In this document: positions 27,719 through 40,750 of the stretch, piece by piece | Layout of the letters: each line of letters opens with the position of its first letter | How positions within the stretch are numbered: position 1 is the stretch's first letter | Origin: Volvariella volvacea V23 | Taxonomy: Eukaryota; Basidiomycota; Agaricomycetes; Agaricales; Pluteaceae | Direction: 5' to 3' | Assembly: GCA_000349905.1 (NCBI GenBank) | Contig: KB722738.1 | Span: 1,439,132 to 1,503,131, forward strand | DNA length: 64,000 nucleotides | The notes under the pieces: model-generated | Seen by the model: only the letters and a program-made list of their open reading frames with translations | Database searches by the model: none | What the model was told of the DNA's origin: nothing | Made by a program: the position numbers and the translations under genes

Positions 27719-30094
27719 ATGTGCGGTATCCTCGCTGTGCATGGCTTGGACAAGCCCGGGAGTGATCGTGCTCATTTCATTGCGCTCTCCAAACGACTCC
27801 GTCACCGCGGGCCGGATTGGTCGGGCTGCTACGTGGGCAAACAATCCGTGCTTGTGCACGAACGGCTCGCAATAGTCGGAGTAGGTGCGCACGATAACGA
27901 ATGATTGCGTGAAGTTTCGTTTGATCATTTGTGTCTCATCGATGACAGACACGGGTGCTCAACCACTAATCAGTGATGACGCCAAAACCATACTGGCCGT
28001 GAACGGAGAGATTTACAATCACATCGCGTTGCGGAGGTCAGTCGGAGATGGGTACAAATTCAAGACTCACTCTGATTGTGAGGTCATCATTCCTTTGGTG
28101 CGTTAATGCCTCAAATAGTATCCCATCGTTGTGATCGAACCCAAACAACCATCAGTACAAGCAGCATGACAAGGACCTGTGTGGCCTCCTCGATGGAATG
28201 TTCTCATTCGTCTTATTGGACGAGTCAGTGTCTCCTGCTAGGATTATTGCCGCGCGCGACCCCATCGGCATTACGACCTTGTATCAAGGTTGGAACTCTA
28301 AACGGCCGAATGCAGTATACTTCGCATCTGAATTGAAAGCTCTCGTTGACGATTGTGACAAGATTATCTCCTTCCCTCCAGGTCATGTTTTCGATAGCCG
28401 GGACAACTCGACTGTGCGATACTACCAACCAACATGGTGGCATACTGATGCCGATGGTGCAGACATACCTCACAACCACCCAGATCTGAAATCGCTGAGA
28501 GAGACGCTCGAAGCAGCAGTTCGTAAGAGGTTGATGTCAGAGGTCCCTTACGGTGTATTGTTGAGTGGCGGGTTGGATAGCAGCCTGATTGCCTCTATTG
28601 CTGCTCGAGAAACTGAAAAGGTTGCACGAGCACAATATGAGCAGCGGCAGAAGAAATTGAAAGAAATTACCAGCGGTCCTTCGACCCCAGACCAGCGGCT
28701 TATCGGTGAACTAGGTAAGCCCATTGCCTCTGCTCTGTTAGTTCCTATCAAACATTTGCGTGTTAGAAACCCTCGCTGCTTGGCCACAGCTGCACTCTTT
28801 CTCAATCGGTCTTGAAAACTCGCCCGATCTCCTGGCCGCGAGGAAGGCCGCACACTTCCTTGGCACTGTTCACCACGAATATGTTTTCACTGTTCAAGAA
28901 GGATTAGATGCCATCCCAGAGGTTATTTACCACTTGGAGACGTACGATGTTACCACTGTTCGTGCCAGCACGCCCATGTATCTCCTCAGCCGCAAGATCA
29001 AAGCGATGGGAGTCAAGATGGTACTTAGTGGGGAAGGAAGTGATGAGATTTTTGGTGGTAATACTTACTTTTTTCTAAATGGTTGAATTGGGTCTTACTT
29101 CTCTTTCCGGAGGTTACCTATACTTCCATGCTGCCCCTGACGCAAAATCGTTCCACCAGGAATGTGTGAAGCGCGTCAAGAACCTTCATACGGCAGACTG
29201 CTTGCGAGCCAACAAGTCCGTTGACCCCTATCATTGACACCCTAACGGTTCTAAATCCGCTTATTACCATTCTTTCTAACCGTAGATCGACCATGGCGTG
29301 GGGCCTCGAAGCTCGTGTTCCCTTCCTTGACAAGGCTTTCCTCGAAGTAGCGATGAACATAGATGCGAAACACAAAATGTTCTCCAAAGGTTCATCACAG
29401 GAAGTGGATGAAGATGATTGTCCCAAAATGGAAAAGGTAAGGCCAATTGGTTATTTCACCTCCCTCGGTATCAATTGGCCATCTTTCGTAGTATATCATC
29501 CGCAAGGCATTTGATTGTGCACCTGATGGCAAGGTATGCCTTCTACGATGACTCATTGATTAGTGTGTCATGGCCCTGTTTAGCCATACCTCCCACGGTC
29601 GATATTATGGCGCCAGAAGGAGCAATTCTCCGATGGAGTAGGTTACTCTTGGATCGACGGGTAAGCTGTGGCTCGGGGCCACCTCCTCAACACAGCGCAA
29701 ACTACTCAATTACTAATGGACTACTTTTCAGAATGAAGGACCACGCCGCATCCGTCATCTCTGATGAAGCCTTCGCTCAGCGGGCTGAACGCTGGCCTGT
29801 AGATACGCCAGACACCAAGGAAGCATACTATATCCGAGAAATCTTTGAAGGTAAGGACGTTATGTCCGCTTAATCTCGCCATTGGTCAGTCAGCTGAACC
29901 TTCGCCTAGGACTCTTCCCCTCGGAGGCAGCAGCTAAAACTGCCGTTCGGTGAGGACTACCCCTTTTCTAGTCTCACGCTTAACTCACACCATTCCGCTG
30001 ACTTAGCTGGATTCCACGGGGTGATTGGGGATGTTCATCGGATCCAAGTGGAAGGAGTGTCAGCATCCACAATGCGGCATACGAGTTAAATTGA
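27719..30094 (+). CDS. ASN2: Asparagine synthetase (glutamine-hydrolysing)
   Basis: Forms asparagine from aspartate, glutamine and ATP. The N-terminal class II glutaminase domain starts at Cys2 (MCGILAVHG), the nucleophile after Met removal, with [19 protein letters not shown] and VNGEIYNH. The synthetase domain has the PP-loop [27 protein letters not shown] and [13 protein letters not shown]. Early exons, all in phase: 27719-27884, 27949-28097, 28156-28714, 28767-29057, 29113-29215 and 29286-29436; smaller exons continue to the stop at 30092-30094 ([20 protein letters not shown] end). Several introns lie inside conserved motifs, and the exon holding [14 protein letters not shown] is short. 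No truncation is seen. Confidence 0.96.
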
Positions 30095-30608
30095 ATATAA
30101 TGGACCTAAGCCATCAGGCCAGATGAACATGGTACACGTGTAAGTCTAGGATTATTCCCTCCGGAGAAAAGCCTAATAGAGAAAAGGAATGTGTGGGAAA
30201 GGAGTGATTGTCTGCAAGCTGGGATGCACAGGTAAAGAGGGGTATTGGGGATGACCGGGTAACATTTGACTGCTCTGTCACTTTAAAATGTACGTGTCAA
30301 GTGGTAGGAGAAATAAAAGGAAGGTGATGCAATATTTGAAAACAACCAGGTGCCCAGTGACATGTGGGAAAAGGAAAGACGAGGCAACACTAGGCAACTA
30401 GAAAACATCCAGAAGGTGTCAAGACCAGGGGGAAGAGTAATGATTGAGTGCGATTACGAGAGTCGTCATATGGAATATCTGAGTCAAAGCACAATAAGCA
30501 GGAAGGATCCTGTAACAGCGAAAAGAGAGGCATGAATTTGAGGGAAAGACAAGGAATAGAAAGCGGTCATCACATAAAAACAACTTGACGTTGCTAGTTC
30601 TACCAATC
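30095..30608. other. Convergent 3' intergenic region
   Basis: 514 bp lies between the asparagine synthetase stop (+) and the RhoGEF stop (-). It is A- and G-rich on the + strand with no supported gene. The small open frames here have no motif. Confidence 0.4.
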
Positions 30609-33600
30609 TCAAGCATTCGTCAGGGTTGGGTCGTTGGCCATTATTTGGCGGTATAAACCGACGCCGGAATCTTCTGATGGTGCAGGTGAACTAGAAGAGA
30701 TATTGCGAGCAGTTACCGTAGACTTGACTGCTGTACTTGTTTGCGATGTATTCCGTGCACGTTTTTGTGCAGGTGGCAGTGGCGTTCTTGTACTCGTGGT
30801 TGTGCTTGTGTCCCATGCAGGCCTTGTGACTGTAGCCTTCGCGTAATTATGACCTTCCTCTGATTGGGCTAGTCGACGGGACACCGGCGTTGCTGTGTTC
30901 GCCCGACGGCTAGCCGGACGAGTGTTGGGCGATCCATCACCAGATACAAGCCTTGTACCGAATTTGGCGTTAGCGGAAGATTCTCGTCCATATGATGGCA
31001 GCGCGACTCCGCCTCCGCGCCGCGCGTGGGGTCCTATCCGCCCTTTAAGCATGGGCTTCTGCACAGTCACTTTGTCTGCGCCCCAATAAGAGAAACTCAT
31101 CTTGCTTTTCTTGTCCGAGTCATCAGATGAATTGCCATCCTCATTGTCGGCGGGCATGGGGACAATTCTTGGTTGGTTAGAGTAAGCCTGACTCCGAGTA
31201 CGTGCAACACTGTGATACAAGTTAAAAAGATCGGCGTTAAATGCATCCCGCAAACTTACTCTTCCATTGCAACGACGCCTTCTCCTGGCTGGATAAGGTC
31301 GCCAATAGCCCAGTTCTCGATCTAGTAAGCATGCATCAACAACCGTATTACGGAATGTGACAAGACAGGGATATACCTTGATGAACTTGTAGAGGTTACG
31401 AGGTTTCGTATGAGAGTTCCGTCGTCCTGTTGTGGCATACTTGGCTTTGCCCTGCAATTCTGGCAAGGAATTGGTTCGTGAATTCGTGGTTGCCACTAGT
31501 GGTAAGCAGGTTGTCCCCGTTCGCTGGCATTGCAACACAACATCATTGAATACCACCAACCACAAATCCTTCTTTCCTCCAATTCCATTGCCACCCTGAA
31601 GTACATCACTAAGTCGCTTGAATGACGACTTTCCTCTCACCCCTTTCCCATTGATGACAGGGGGTGGCGATGACATCTTCATAGTTCCACCTTGACCTGG
31701 GATAGGATTGAATGGTCGCTCTTCGACGAGGATACGCGATGGTTTCGGCAATGCTAGCTGTCGCACTTTGTCCAGACCCTCTATTCTAGCAAACACGTCC
31801 CGAGTCTTGTCGCGTTCCTCTTTCTGGATTTTCTCGTCTTCGATGCTTCGCACAATAGCCTCGACTTCTGCCACCACCTGCAATGTGCTCTCATACTCGA
31901 AGGTGCTGGGATCGGTATGGAAAAGCAAGTTCTGAAATAGGAGCGGATACTTAAGAAGCCGCTGGAAGGGCTTTGACAAGGTTATTGCAAGGCCAGTCTC
32001 GCCTTTGTCGCTAGCATTCTCCTCAAGCCGCTGCAAAAACTTGCACACTTTTTGCCACTCCCCAGCGTCCTGCTTCTTTGGTTTTTTTGTCGTCACATTG
32101 GATAATGCATCGTCAACCTGCTCTAATGCGCGCTCCAAATGCAGAACATAGGTAGCATAACCCTTGAATATATCGGACTACAAAAGCGTTAGTATATGTG
32201 GTACGAGATAGAAGACTGCACCGACATTTGAGACAAAAACATCAGCCAACGAGCGAACCAGAGGGAACTGGTCGTCGTAACGTTTCTTCAGGGCTTCTGA
32301 TAATCTCTTATGACCCTCGAAGACACCACTATCAATTACCTCTAAACATATGCGCAAATCCTCAGGTAGTTGATGAGGAGCAATTGCATCTCCAAGTACA
32401 TTATCGCCAGACGTCAGACTCTTCTTTAGCTTACGCAGCATAGCTGGTTTCTGGGAGGAGTCCTTGCGGTCAGGCATTGAGGCATGGCCCTGGCTGTAGT
32501 TCCGCTCACGCGGGCTTTCCATCGTGGTGGACTGACGTCCCAGTGATTGTGTAGATGCATTCATGGGATTGTTGCGCCCAGGGGGCAATGAGTGCTGAGA
32601 ACGGGACGGGAATGGTACTGTAGGTCCGTTTGATCGTCCACGTGTTGCGGCGGACCGATAAGGTGACCTGGGGTGGGTGTGCTTGAAATTACTCTGTCTG
32701 CTTGAGTACCCTTTACCGACCTGATCGTCGAACTCATCTTCATCCGATTCAAGGTATTCTCCGTCTATAGTGGGGATATCTTTCCGACTCGAGGCGGGGC
32801 CTGAACCAGGGGTAGGACTTGTGGGAGTGGGGGACATAAACCGAGCAGCAATCGGAGGCAAATGATCATTAGACTCTACTGGTGTATCTGGGCGATAATA
32901 TTCGTAATCCAAGTTGGGTGTAGAGGCAAGCGGTGTAACGGGGACGGTGGAAAATGGGTGGAGTAGCGGGTCAATGAAAGTGTCCTTCATCTTGGCTAAT
33001 TCTTGAACATAACTAGAGAATATAGGAAGATAAGACTGCACCATGAATGTTGTACATTAAATCAACGCACCGTTCTTCGCTGGAGATGATCTCGAATAAG
33101 ACCTCCTGCCGCGTGCGTTCTCGAGAACCAAGATTAGAGACTAGGTCTTCCTCTGTGACCTCGCTCCAAGATTGAGCCGCGAGGATTCGACTACCACTGC
33201 CCTGGGACATTTGTGAATATGGTGTGCCTGAGCGAATGGATGGTGGAATTGGGGCGTCGCCGGGACGATTCAGAGACGGTGAGGCGGTACGGGTTGAAGC
33301 AGCTTTAACTGTTGTGGCTTTAGCAACGTCAGTTTTAGATGAGGAGGCGGCGGTGGAGATAGAGCCACGAGGTTCTTTGCCATGCACAGCTTGGAAGCGC
33401 GACAACGTGGTCTTGATGGGAGGAGCAGAAGGTTGTGCGGGAGATGAGGAGAATACGGGAGGAGCATCAGGCAGAGCGCGATCAAGGTTTATGGGGGTTG
33501 GAGGGGGTGATATGAAGGCGACCTTTTTCTGTACATCAGTTGCTACATTGGTATTAAGACTAGTATTAATATTTTTGCGTGAACTCTTGGTAGTCTGGTC

Positions 33601-34074
33601 TGAATGAGAAAGGTCATCGGAGGCATTGGAAGCTTGTGATTGGAGTGGAGGGGGAGTAGTGGAGGCGATTGGAGTGGAGGTCTTTGTTGGTGTGGAAGAG
33701 GGCGGAAGAGAAGGGGTTTGAGCAGATGAGGTTGATGGCTGGGGTGTTATTGTTGCTGCATGAACTGACGGATTGTTTGAGCTTGCTGGGGAGGTAGTGC
33801 TGGGAGAATTGTCGTTAGGGGAAGGCAAGGGACGAGAGCTGAGCTGGGACGAAATCTGAGAAGGAACGAGCTCTGGAAGGGGCTTAAAGGCAGGATAGGA
33901 TGCGGGGATTGGAGGCGCCTTTGGAGGTGGTTGGACTTGATCGACGGGCGGCCAAGCAGGCAAAGGCGGAAACTTTTCTTTATTGAGGGATTGAGTCGCG
34001 GACTTGTCCTTGTCCTTTTCCTTGTCCTTGTCCTTGCTCCCGCCGATGTGCAAACGGTGCAGGAAGGCCTTCAT
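30609..34074 (-). CDS. Rho guanine nucleotide exchange factor (DH domain) with disordered flanks
   Basis: A protein of about 1,080 residues predicted to activate Rho-type GTPases. The N terminus MKAFLHRLHIGGSKDKDKEK introduces about 320 residues of Pro/Ser/Thr-rich sequence. The DH domain opens with RQEVLFEIISSEERCVDL, split by an intron, then QSYLPIFSSYVQEL. It is interrupted by a disordered insert of about 200 residues, and resumes with ALKKRYDDQFPLVRSLADVF, CKFLQRLEENAS and the DH helix ITLSKPFQRLLKYPLLFQNL. A PH-like region follows (FKRLSDVLQGG, DLWLVVFNDVVLQCQRTG). The tail is Ser/Thr/Arg-rich. The stop is at 30609. Its start codon is only 83 bp from that of the methyltransferase gene on the + strand. 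The exact GTPase partner cannot be read from sequence. Confidence 0.88.
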
Positions 34075-34157
34075 GTGCGGGGAGGGTAGTGGGAGGAGGA
34101 GAGAGTCACTTGGTGAGCAAACTTTGACACGCGTTTGGCCTTTCCCGACTTGCCATC

Positions 34158-35048
34158 ATGTTCCCAGTCCCCGCTCATCACACAAAACATATTCCTCTCC
34201 TCGCCTATCCCTATCCTCCCTCAAATTCAACCTTCCATCTTGCCCAGCGCGACGACGGCCACTCCAATGGCACCGCCTTGTGGCTTGGTTCCCAGTGTCT
34301 AGCTCTCTACCTCGCAACCATTCCTAAACCACCTCGTTCTACCGCCTCTCCAAGAGCAATCGAGCTTGGCAGTGGAATCGGGCTGTCTGCGTGCGATTCA
34401 CCCAATCTACTACTGCGCATTCCGATCCCTTAATCCTCTCTTGAATACTCCAACAGCCTCGCACTGAGCGCCCTGGGCTGGGATGTTTTGGCGACAGACA
34501 TTCCTCATGTACTTGATACTGTTTTATCGCAGAACATCTCCAACAATATTTGTAACCTTCCCCCAGACGCTGGCATCATCCAAGCCCGCGTGCTGGACTG
34601 GACCGTCTCGCCAGATAACTGGTGCTGGGATAACCCACATGTCATAACCAATACTCCGGACGCACAGCTATCCCTAGCGCGGGCTGGCCACAACCACGGC
34701 AACCTTCTCAAACTGCCATTCGATCTTATATACTCCGCAGACACCGTCTATCTACCGTCACTCGTGCAGCCGCTTCTACGAACATTTCACACCTTGGCGT
34801 CTTCGTCTACCGCAATCACAGGCAAGGTAACACCTACTTATTTGTGCATAGAAAGACGTGATCCAGCCCTGGTCGACGGGCTATTGTCGGACGCCAAGGC
34901 CATTTGGGGCTTTACGGTCGATCGGATACCTCACAGAAAACTGACAAAACTATTCAAAAGGAGCGGAATGGAGTGGGACCCCTTGGAATGGGAAGGTGTC
35001 GAAATATGGAAATTGACCTTAGCTCAAGGGGCAAGGAGAGAACGGTAG
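34158..35048 (+). CDS. METTL21/EFM-like protein methyltransferase (Methyltransf_16 type)
   Basis: A SAM-dependent methyltransferase of the group that modifies lysines on translation factors and chaperones. Exons 34158-34390 and 34457-35048 give 274 residues in phase. Motif I is AIELGSGIGLSALALSALG, motif post-I is VLATDIPHVLDTVLSQNI, followed by ARVLDWTVSPDNW. The family acidic motif occurs as FDLIYSADTVY rather than the more common D..DxxY form. The C terminus ends in EGVEIWKLTLAQGARRER. The gene splits exactly inside motif I, as the intron follows GIGLSA. The substrate is unknown. Confidence 0.85.
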
Positions 35049-35286
35049 CAATCGGAAAATGGTTTGGTAGGATGTTGTTCTATCTTTGCTTCATTGCAGG
35101 ACTTATCTGTCGCCTGTCGTCTGATTTACCTGCTGTATCTATTACGAGATAAGGATTAGCACCGGAACATGGAGCCCCAATGCCTTTAAGCCTCGACGGA
35201 TCGATGACATCGCACTCAAGGATCCACGCACTCTTGTTCTTGGGCACAGACGATGAGCGCGTGGTCACAAAGGCCAACCCTCCAAG

Positions 35287-35868
35287 TCATCTTCTTTGAA
35301 TCAGCGTCAGAGTCTGATCGAATCCATGCTTAGACTATGATGCGCAGCAGATGAGCCGGGAAGGTTCCCAATGGCGATTAAAAGCGAGACTGACCAGATC
35401 TCGCCACGTTTCGTCTTCATCATTTTCCGTTTGCAGCTGATATATTTGCAAGAACCCCCGAAATCTGTCAGGAAACCGCCCTGTAAGACCCGGAGGGTAT
35501 GAGAGCGTGGAGATGCGTATACTCACGTAAGGTCGCCACTGTCCGTAACATCCAGAAATTCCATGAGCTCTTGTTTTGTCTCCTGAGAGAAGGGTTCCCC
35601 ATTGGTGTCCCGTGCCCATGCATCCAGATCCTCATTGGTAAGGTACGCATTCGGCGGGGGTTGGAGCAATCGATTGGGATTTTCGCCACTGAGGATCGGG
35701 GTAGGTGGGGTGCAGTATTTTGCAAAGATATGCTTTAGGCATGCCTCAAACTAATGGCAAGCGAGACATAGTTAGCTTTCTATGGCATTGAATGGAGATA
35801 TCATTGCTCACCTGGTCTGTAATGGCACCGTCGTTGTCCAATAGTGTTGGGCTTGATGACTGGGCCAT
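35287..35868 (-). CDS. Small EF-hand-like protein, unknown function
   Basis: About four exons encode roughly 130-140 residues. The start is MAQSSSPTLLDNDGAITDQ, followed by FEACLKHIFAKYCTPPTPIL, then ENPNRLLQPPPNAYLTNEDL and MEFLDVTDSGDLTFRGFLQI. The tail YQLQTENDEDETWRDL is followed, after a last intron, by HGFDQTLTLIQRR. The DVTDSGDLTFRGF stretch looks like a calcium-binding loop but lacks the usual acidic residue at loop position 12, so calcium binding is doubtful. Similar uncharacterised proteins occur in other basidiomycetes as far as I recall. Confidence 0.7.
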
Positions 35869-35943
35869 TGCAATTCTACGCCTTCCAAAAAGAGAATTTT
35901 CAATCACAGCACGTGTACAGCTCCTCTGTTATAGTCACTCGTC

Positions 35944-38900
35944 ATGCCCCCGCAGAATGAGCCTCTGTCTATCGAGGTTCTCTTAGAGAAGCAGAAGAAA
36001 GAGAAAGAAGCCGCTGCAAAGGTATGTTTTTGCACCGAGTTACCATCCATGCAATTTTAACGCGGTACTAACAGCCCAAATTCCTAACCAAAGAAGAGCG
36101 CGCGAAACTTGCCTTGGCGAAGCGAGAGCAGGAGATCAACGAACAAAGAGAGAAAAGAGAGAGGGCACAGAAGGAACGAGAAGCTCTGGAAAGAGAGGCA
36201 GAAGAACTCAGGCAGAAGGAGCGAGCCCAGTCTTATTCCATCAAGTCCTCTGGTTCACATTGTGAGTCCCCATTTATCCGTACTACGGCAAAATTTTCCT
36301 CTGCGTTGGCATATGTACTACAAATTAACAACAATCTCTCAGATGAGGATAGGTACGGTCACCCGGAGCGTGATAGAGGAGATAGATATAGCCGACGAGA
36401 TGGAAGGGATAACCGGAGTAGTGGGCGTGGTCCACCTCCAACTCACGACGACCGTCGTTCTCGGGACGGGTATCAAAATGTCCCTACTGCACCTCGCGCC
36501 GACAGAGCGAAGGCGGGCTCTGGAGGATCTGGTGCACCCCAGCCGCCAGCCAATAGTGTTGCACCACCCCCAACGGCACCACCAGACCATGGTAACAACT
36601 CACTCCCCGAATCCGCACCATACGTCCCTCCTATGTCGGAAAATGATCTCACGGCAATCCGTTCACGGTATCTTGGCGTGGATAAGAAGAAACGAAAGAT
36701 TCGCAAGATGAACGACCGGAAATTCGTATTCGATTGGGACGCGCAGGACGATACATTTACAGAAGATTCCCCAGTGGCCGTTGGCAGCAATCGTCAGGGC
36801 GCACAAGTTATGTTCGGTAGAGGGCATATTGCGGGCATGGACGATGGATCAAATAGAACATCAGGTGCTGCCGCCGCAATGTTAGCCGACCCAATGGAAC
36901 GCAGGAAGGCCGCAAAGTCTGGAATAGACGATAGACATTGGAGCGAGAAGCCGCTAGAAGACATGAAGGAACGGGACTGGAGAATTTTCCGCGAGGACTT
37001 CAGTATATCCGCCCGAGGTGATTTGTTACGACTGTCATTCTATACTCTGACGTTGACTTTATCGGTCAGGCGGCCAGATACCACACCCATTGCGGTCATG
37101 GACCGAATCTGCAATTCCACTGCCTATCCTCCAATGCATAGAACAAATAGGTTACAAGGAGCCTTCTCCAATTCAAAGACAAGCCATTCCTATTGGGCTA
37201 CAGAATCGAGATATCATTGGTATCGCAGAAACAGGTATGCGAACTCGGCGTCGGATATATATGGTGCTGACAACTCTACGCTTGCGTTGCGGGCACCGTA
37301 AGGTTCCGGCAAGACGGCAGCCTTTGTCATCCCAATGCTGGCGTTTATCTCCAATCTGCCGCCGTTTACTGATGACAACCGACACTTGGGTCCCTATGCA
37401 CTAATATTGGCACCCACTCGTGAGTTGGCGCAACAAATTGAAAGCGAGGCAAGAAAGTTTGCGGGCCCACTTGGCTACAGATGCGTTTCTATTGTTGGAG
37501 GGGTGAGTGCTTAAAATTAGATCATGCAAGACAGTCATTAACTGCCCTGTTGTCGGTTTCCTTTCTTGTTCCCGTTCATTCTCGCAATGAACTGATCTTG
37601 CCTATGACTACCATTGCCGGGCATTAGCGAGCCGTGGAGGAGCAACAATTCAATTTACGCGAAGGGGCGGAAATTATCATCGCAACACCAGGTCGATTAC
37701 GAGACGTCATTGAACGACACGTTCTTGTGCTCTCCCAGTGCAGATATGTGGTCATGGACGAAGCGGACCGAATGGTACACCTGGGCTTCGAAGCTGATCT
37801 CACGTTCATACTGGATGCACTGCCCTCGGAGACAATGGAGGGAGAAGATACGGAGGAACATATGGATGTAGATGGAGAAACTCTTGTGAAGAAGGGTCGG
37901 AATAGGGTAACAACTCTATTCTCGGCCACTATGCCTCCTGCGGTTGAAAGGTTGGCGAGAAAATACCTAAAAAGACCGGCTGTCATTACGATCGGTGAGG
38001 CAGGGCGTGCGGTTGACACAGTGGAACAGCGTGTCGAGTTCATCAACGGTGATGAAAAGAAAAAGTGCGTGATCACCCTTTGTTGATACTCGATTCGTCG
38101 GGTTGAGATTACTGATTGGGTGTTGCGGGTTTGTAGACAACGTTTATTGGAGATTCTCAACAGTGGGCAATTCCCTTCGCCTATCATTGTGTTTGTCAAT
38201 CAGAAGAAGACGGCCGATATGGTTGCGCGAGATCTTCAACGCGCCGGGGTAGGTTTACTTTACTCTTTCGCCTTTAAGCGGCAACAAACTCTGAATGGGC
38301 TCAATTCAACAACTAACCAATCTCAATTGTCGCGGCATTTAGTGGAGCGCATCGACCCTGCACTCGGGAAAGAACCAAGAACAACGAGAAGCATCGCTGC
38401 AAGCGTTGCGGAGTGGTGAAGCGGATATCTTGGTTGCGACTGATCTTGCAGGACGTGGTATCGATGTTCAAGACGTTAGCCTTGTGATCAACTTCCAGAT
38501 GGCGAGTACAATTGAAGCTTATGTTCATCGTATCGGTACGGAGATTGTCACTGTCTTGTGGATCCTGGTGACTGATGGATCCCTGCTCTGTGGTCTTTGG
38601 CCTCATCGTCGCCCTTTCCTTGGTGGCTTGGTCTTTGGTCATGGCTGTGCAAACAGGTCGTACGGGACGAGCAGGGAAACTTGGCACGGCTATAACGTTC
38701 TTGACCAACGATGACGATGAAGTCATGTGAGTCGCCCGTCTTGTCGGTTGTGGGTAGCCACTGACCAGATCCCTGCGAACGCCCGGTCCATCGATGCACA
38801 CTACCCTACGGTGCCATTCTTCACTCGTGGATGCCTTGTTTGAATGGGTTATACAGGTACGACCTGAAGCAAGGTAAGCATTGTGGATCTGTTTGTTCCC

Positions 38901-39120
38901 GAGAACGAATGGGGATTGATGCCGTATTCATGGGGCTCGTGATCGACCATTTCCTCTGTGGGGATTATTCGTGTGCCTATCTCTGCTGTGGACATCAACA
39001 ACAGAGATTTCCAAGAGCCCAGTGTCGAAAGTTCCTCCCGAATTGGCAAGACACGAAGCGGCTCAACACAAGGTGTCTCGCGAGATGAAAAGGAAGAGGG
39101 ATGCCGATGATATTGGCTAA
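35944..39120 (+). CDS. PRP28: Pre-mRNA-splicing ATP-dependent RNA helicase Prp28
   Basis: DEAD-box helicase that exchanges U1 for U6 at the 5' splice site. It has many exons. The N terminus [20 protein letters not shown] leads to a long charged helix and an Arg/Asp/Gly region. Family-specific [19 protein letters not shown] and [20 protein letters not shown] follow, with the Q motif [16 protein letters not shown]. Core motifs are AETGSGKT (split by an intron), [55 protein letters not shown] and HRIGRTGR. The C terminus is [14 protein letters not shown], stop 39118-39120. The Walker A junction spans about 37230-37305, and the HRIG|RTGR junction has an intron of about 120 nt, longer than its neighbours. 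Confidence 0.95.
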
Positions 39121-40750
39121 GGCTAAGTGCTAAGGGAGATAGAATTTTGTGTAGTGTATGAAATGATGTGGTGCACCAGGATCTTTGAGGGATCTAGGGA
39201 GCACAGAACGCCCTGAATATGGATGGGGAAAAGCGTAGGGTCACGTTATGACGCATTGAATGCGATGAAAAATTTGTATTGGCAATTGGATCGCACTTTG
39301 AAATGGGTACAATGTGATCTCGCTAACTGTATACAAGTGATCGAGCAAATGCCATGACTCTACTGGATGAAGAAGGGTATGGAGGCGGGTAGGGTACGCA
39401 TTGGGAGGCTAGCAGAGGGGGTGGACCCTCCTTGTGGGTGGTGTGATGTCGTAAGAGGGATGCGGGTGCAACGGACTTGAAGGCAGAATGTTGCAGTGTC
39501 AGATGCGGGAAGGTTGGTAGCTTCTAAACCGCGGCCGGCATGTGGGCTAGTATGAAAGGGGTGACAGATAAAGTGATTTCCCATGGGGGCGATGCGATGC
39601 GATGAGCACGCAGATGGAGTGCCACAAATGGCGAAGTGCCTAGCTCTGTGTGTGCGTGTTTCCGCTGGGTGCTCGGCCAGCGACAAGAACTATCCAAGGG
39701 GCCGGACCGAATTTGACACTGAAAATTGTGGCTCAAGACCGATGAGCACATGGATGCGCCATCAAGTTGCGTATGTGTGGCATATGAGTGACAGACACCC
39801 AAAGCGGAAGAGGGACGGATAGAGACACGGACCAACGGACGCGGCGAGAGGGATGTACCTTACTTTATAGGACATACAATACTGTGTGGCTGGCCCATCT
39901 TGGTGCCCAAGCCTCCAAGAGATTGGAAGTGCAGGGAAGGAGCAGGAAGGATTGGGGATAAGAGACCGAATCGCATCATATCGGATACAGAGCTGAATGA
40001 TGGTGACATTTCACAGCGCTCGTGTAAGCCAGATGGATAAGCCCAAAGAGGGAAGATGTGGGGAAGGGATTACCCGTATAGTAGAGGATCTGTAAGATAA
40101 GAGAGGGAGGGCCAGGAAGGGGATCAAGGGTGGTGGGGTGAGGAGGGCTCAGGCTGGGGGAGGGGAGGGACGATGAGGAGGGCGGACAGCGGACACGATG
40201 TGTGATGGATGAGGGCCCGCTTTATGTCCCCAGGCCTTGGGTAAGAGGGAGGGGATGCAGTGCGAGGAGGAGAGTATCCAGCAAGTCCGATTAGGCGTGC
40301 AAAGCCGGCGGTGAGCGTTGACCCGGGCCGAGAGCGCCAAACAGACGAAAATAGGGCGGATAAGGGGTTAGCAGGGAATAATATTAATAACGATAAAGAG
40401 TTGGTAATGGGACTGGGTTTCGCTGCTCCAACATTCTGTCCGACCTTTTTGCCTGCCATCCACCATCTCCTCCTCCTCCTCTGCTCCTCCTCCGTCCTCG
40501 TCCCTTCCCCACACCCGCCATGCCCTCGTCCTCCGCCCTGCTGGCCCCCCGGCCTCCTCCAAGCCCGTACGTCTTCTGTTTGCCCCGCTCCAACATCCAA
40601 TCACATATTTTCTCCTGCCCAACTTATTTCGCTTAGGTTGCCATCCAAGACAACAACAACAATCATCCCCCAAATCCGCCTCATTTAATCACCCCCTCTT
40701 CTCCCTCCCAGTCTCGTTTTCATCTCGGTCGTCGACGACCCTCTTTCGGC
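39121..40750. other. Long intergenic region and kinase 5' leader
   Basis: 1.63 kb without a supported gene. The first part is the PRP28 3' flank. From about 40440 the + strand is strongly pyrimidine-rich (CTCCTC repeats), which suits a core promoter and leader of the downstream kinase. An upstream open frame of 38 codons begins at 40520 and stops at 40634-40636. A possible leader intron (GTACGTC donor at about 40567, TTCGCTTAG acceptor at 40636) overlaps it. Open frames on the minus strand here are mirror images of the pyrimidine tracts. Confidence 0.45.
40520..40636 (+). promoter_or_regulatory. Possible upstream ORF in the leader of the HAL/SAT4-type kinase
   Basis: An ATG at 40520 opens 38 codons (beginning MPSSSALLAPRP) and stops at 40634-40636, about 115 nt before the kinase start at 40751. 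If the leader intron is removed instead, the frame would run to about 40688 and still end before the main start. Whether the transcript begins far enough upstream to include it is not known. Confidence 0.3.

Noticed and set aside
39360..39835. Overlapping open frames in the PRP28 3' flank
   Set aside because: Three mutually overlapping frames in different phases with no conserved segment; they look like chance in a GC-rich spacer.
40124..40600. 158-codon minus-strand frame opposite the kinase leader
   Set aside because: Composition follows directly from the CT-rich tracts on the + strand. No motif and no splice sites.
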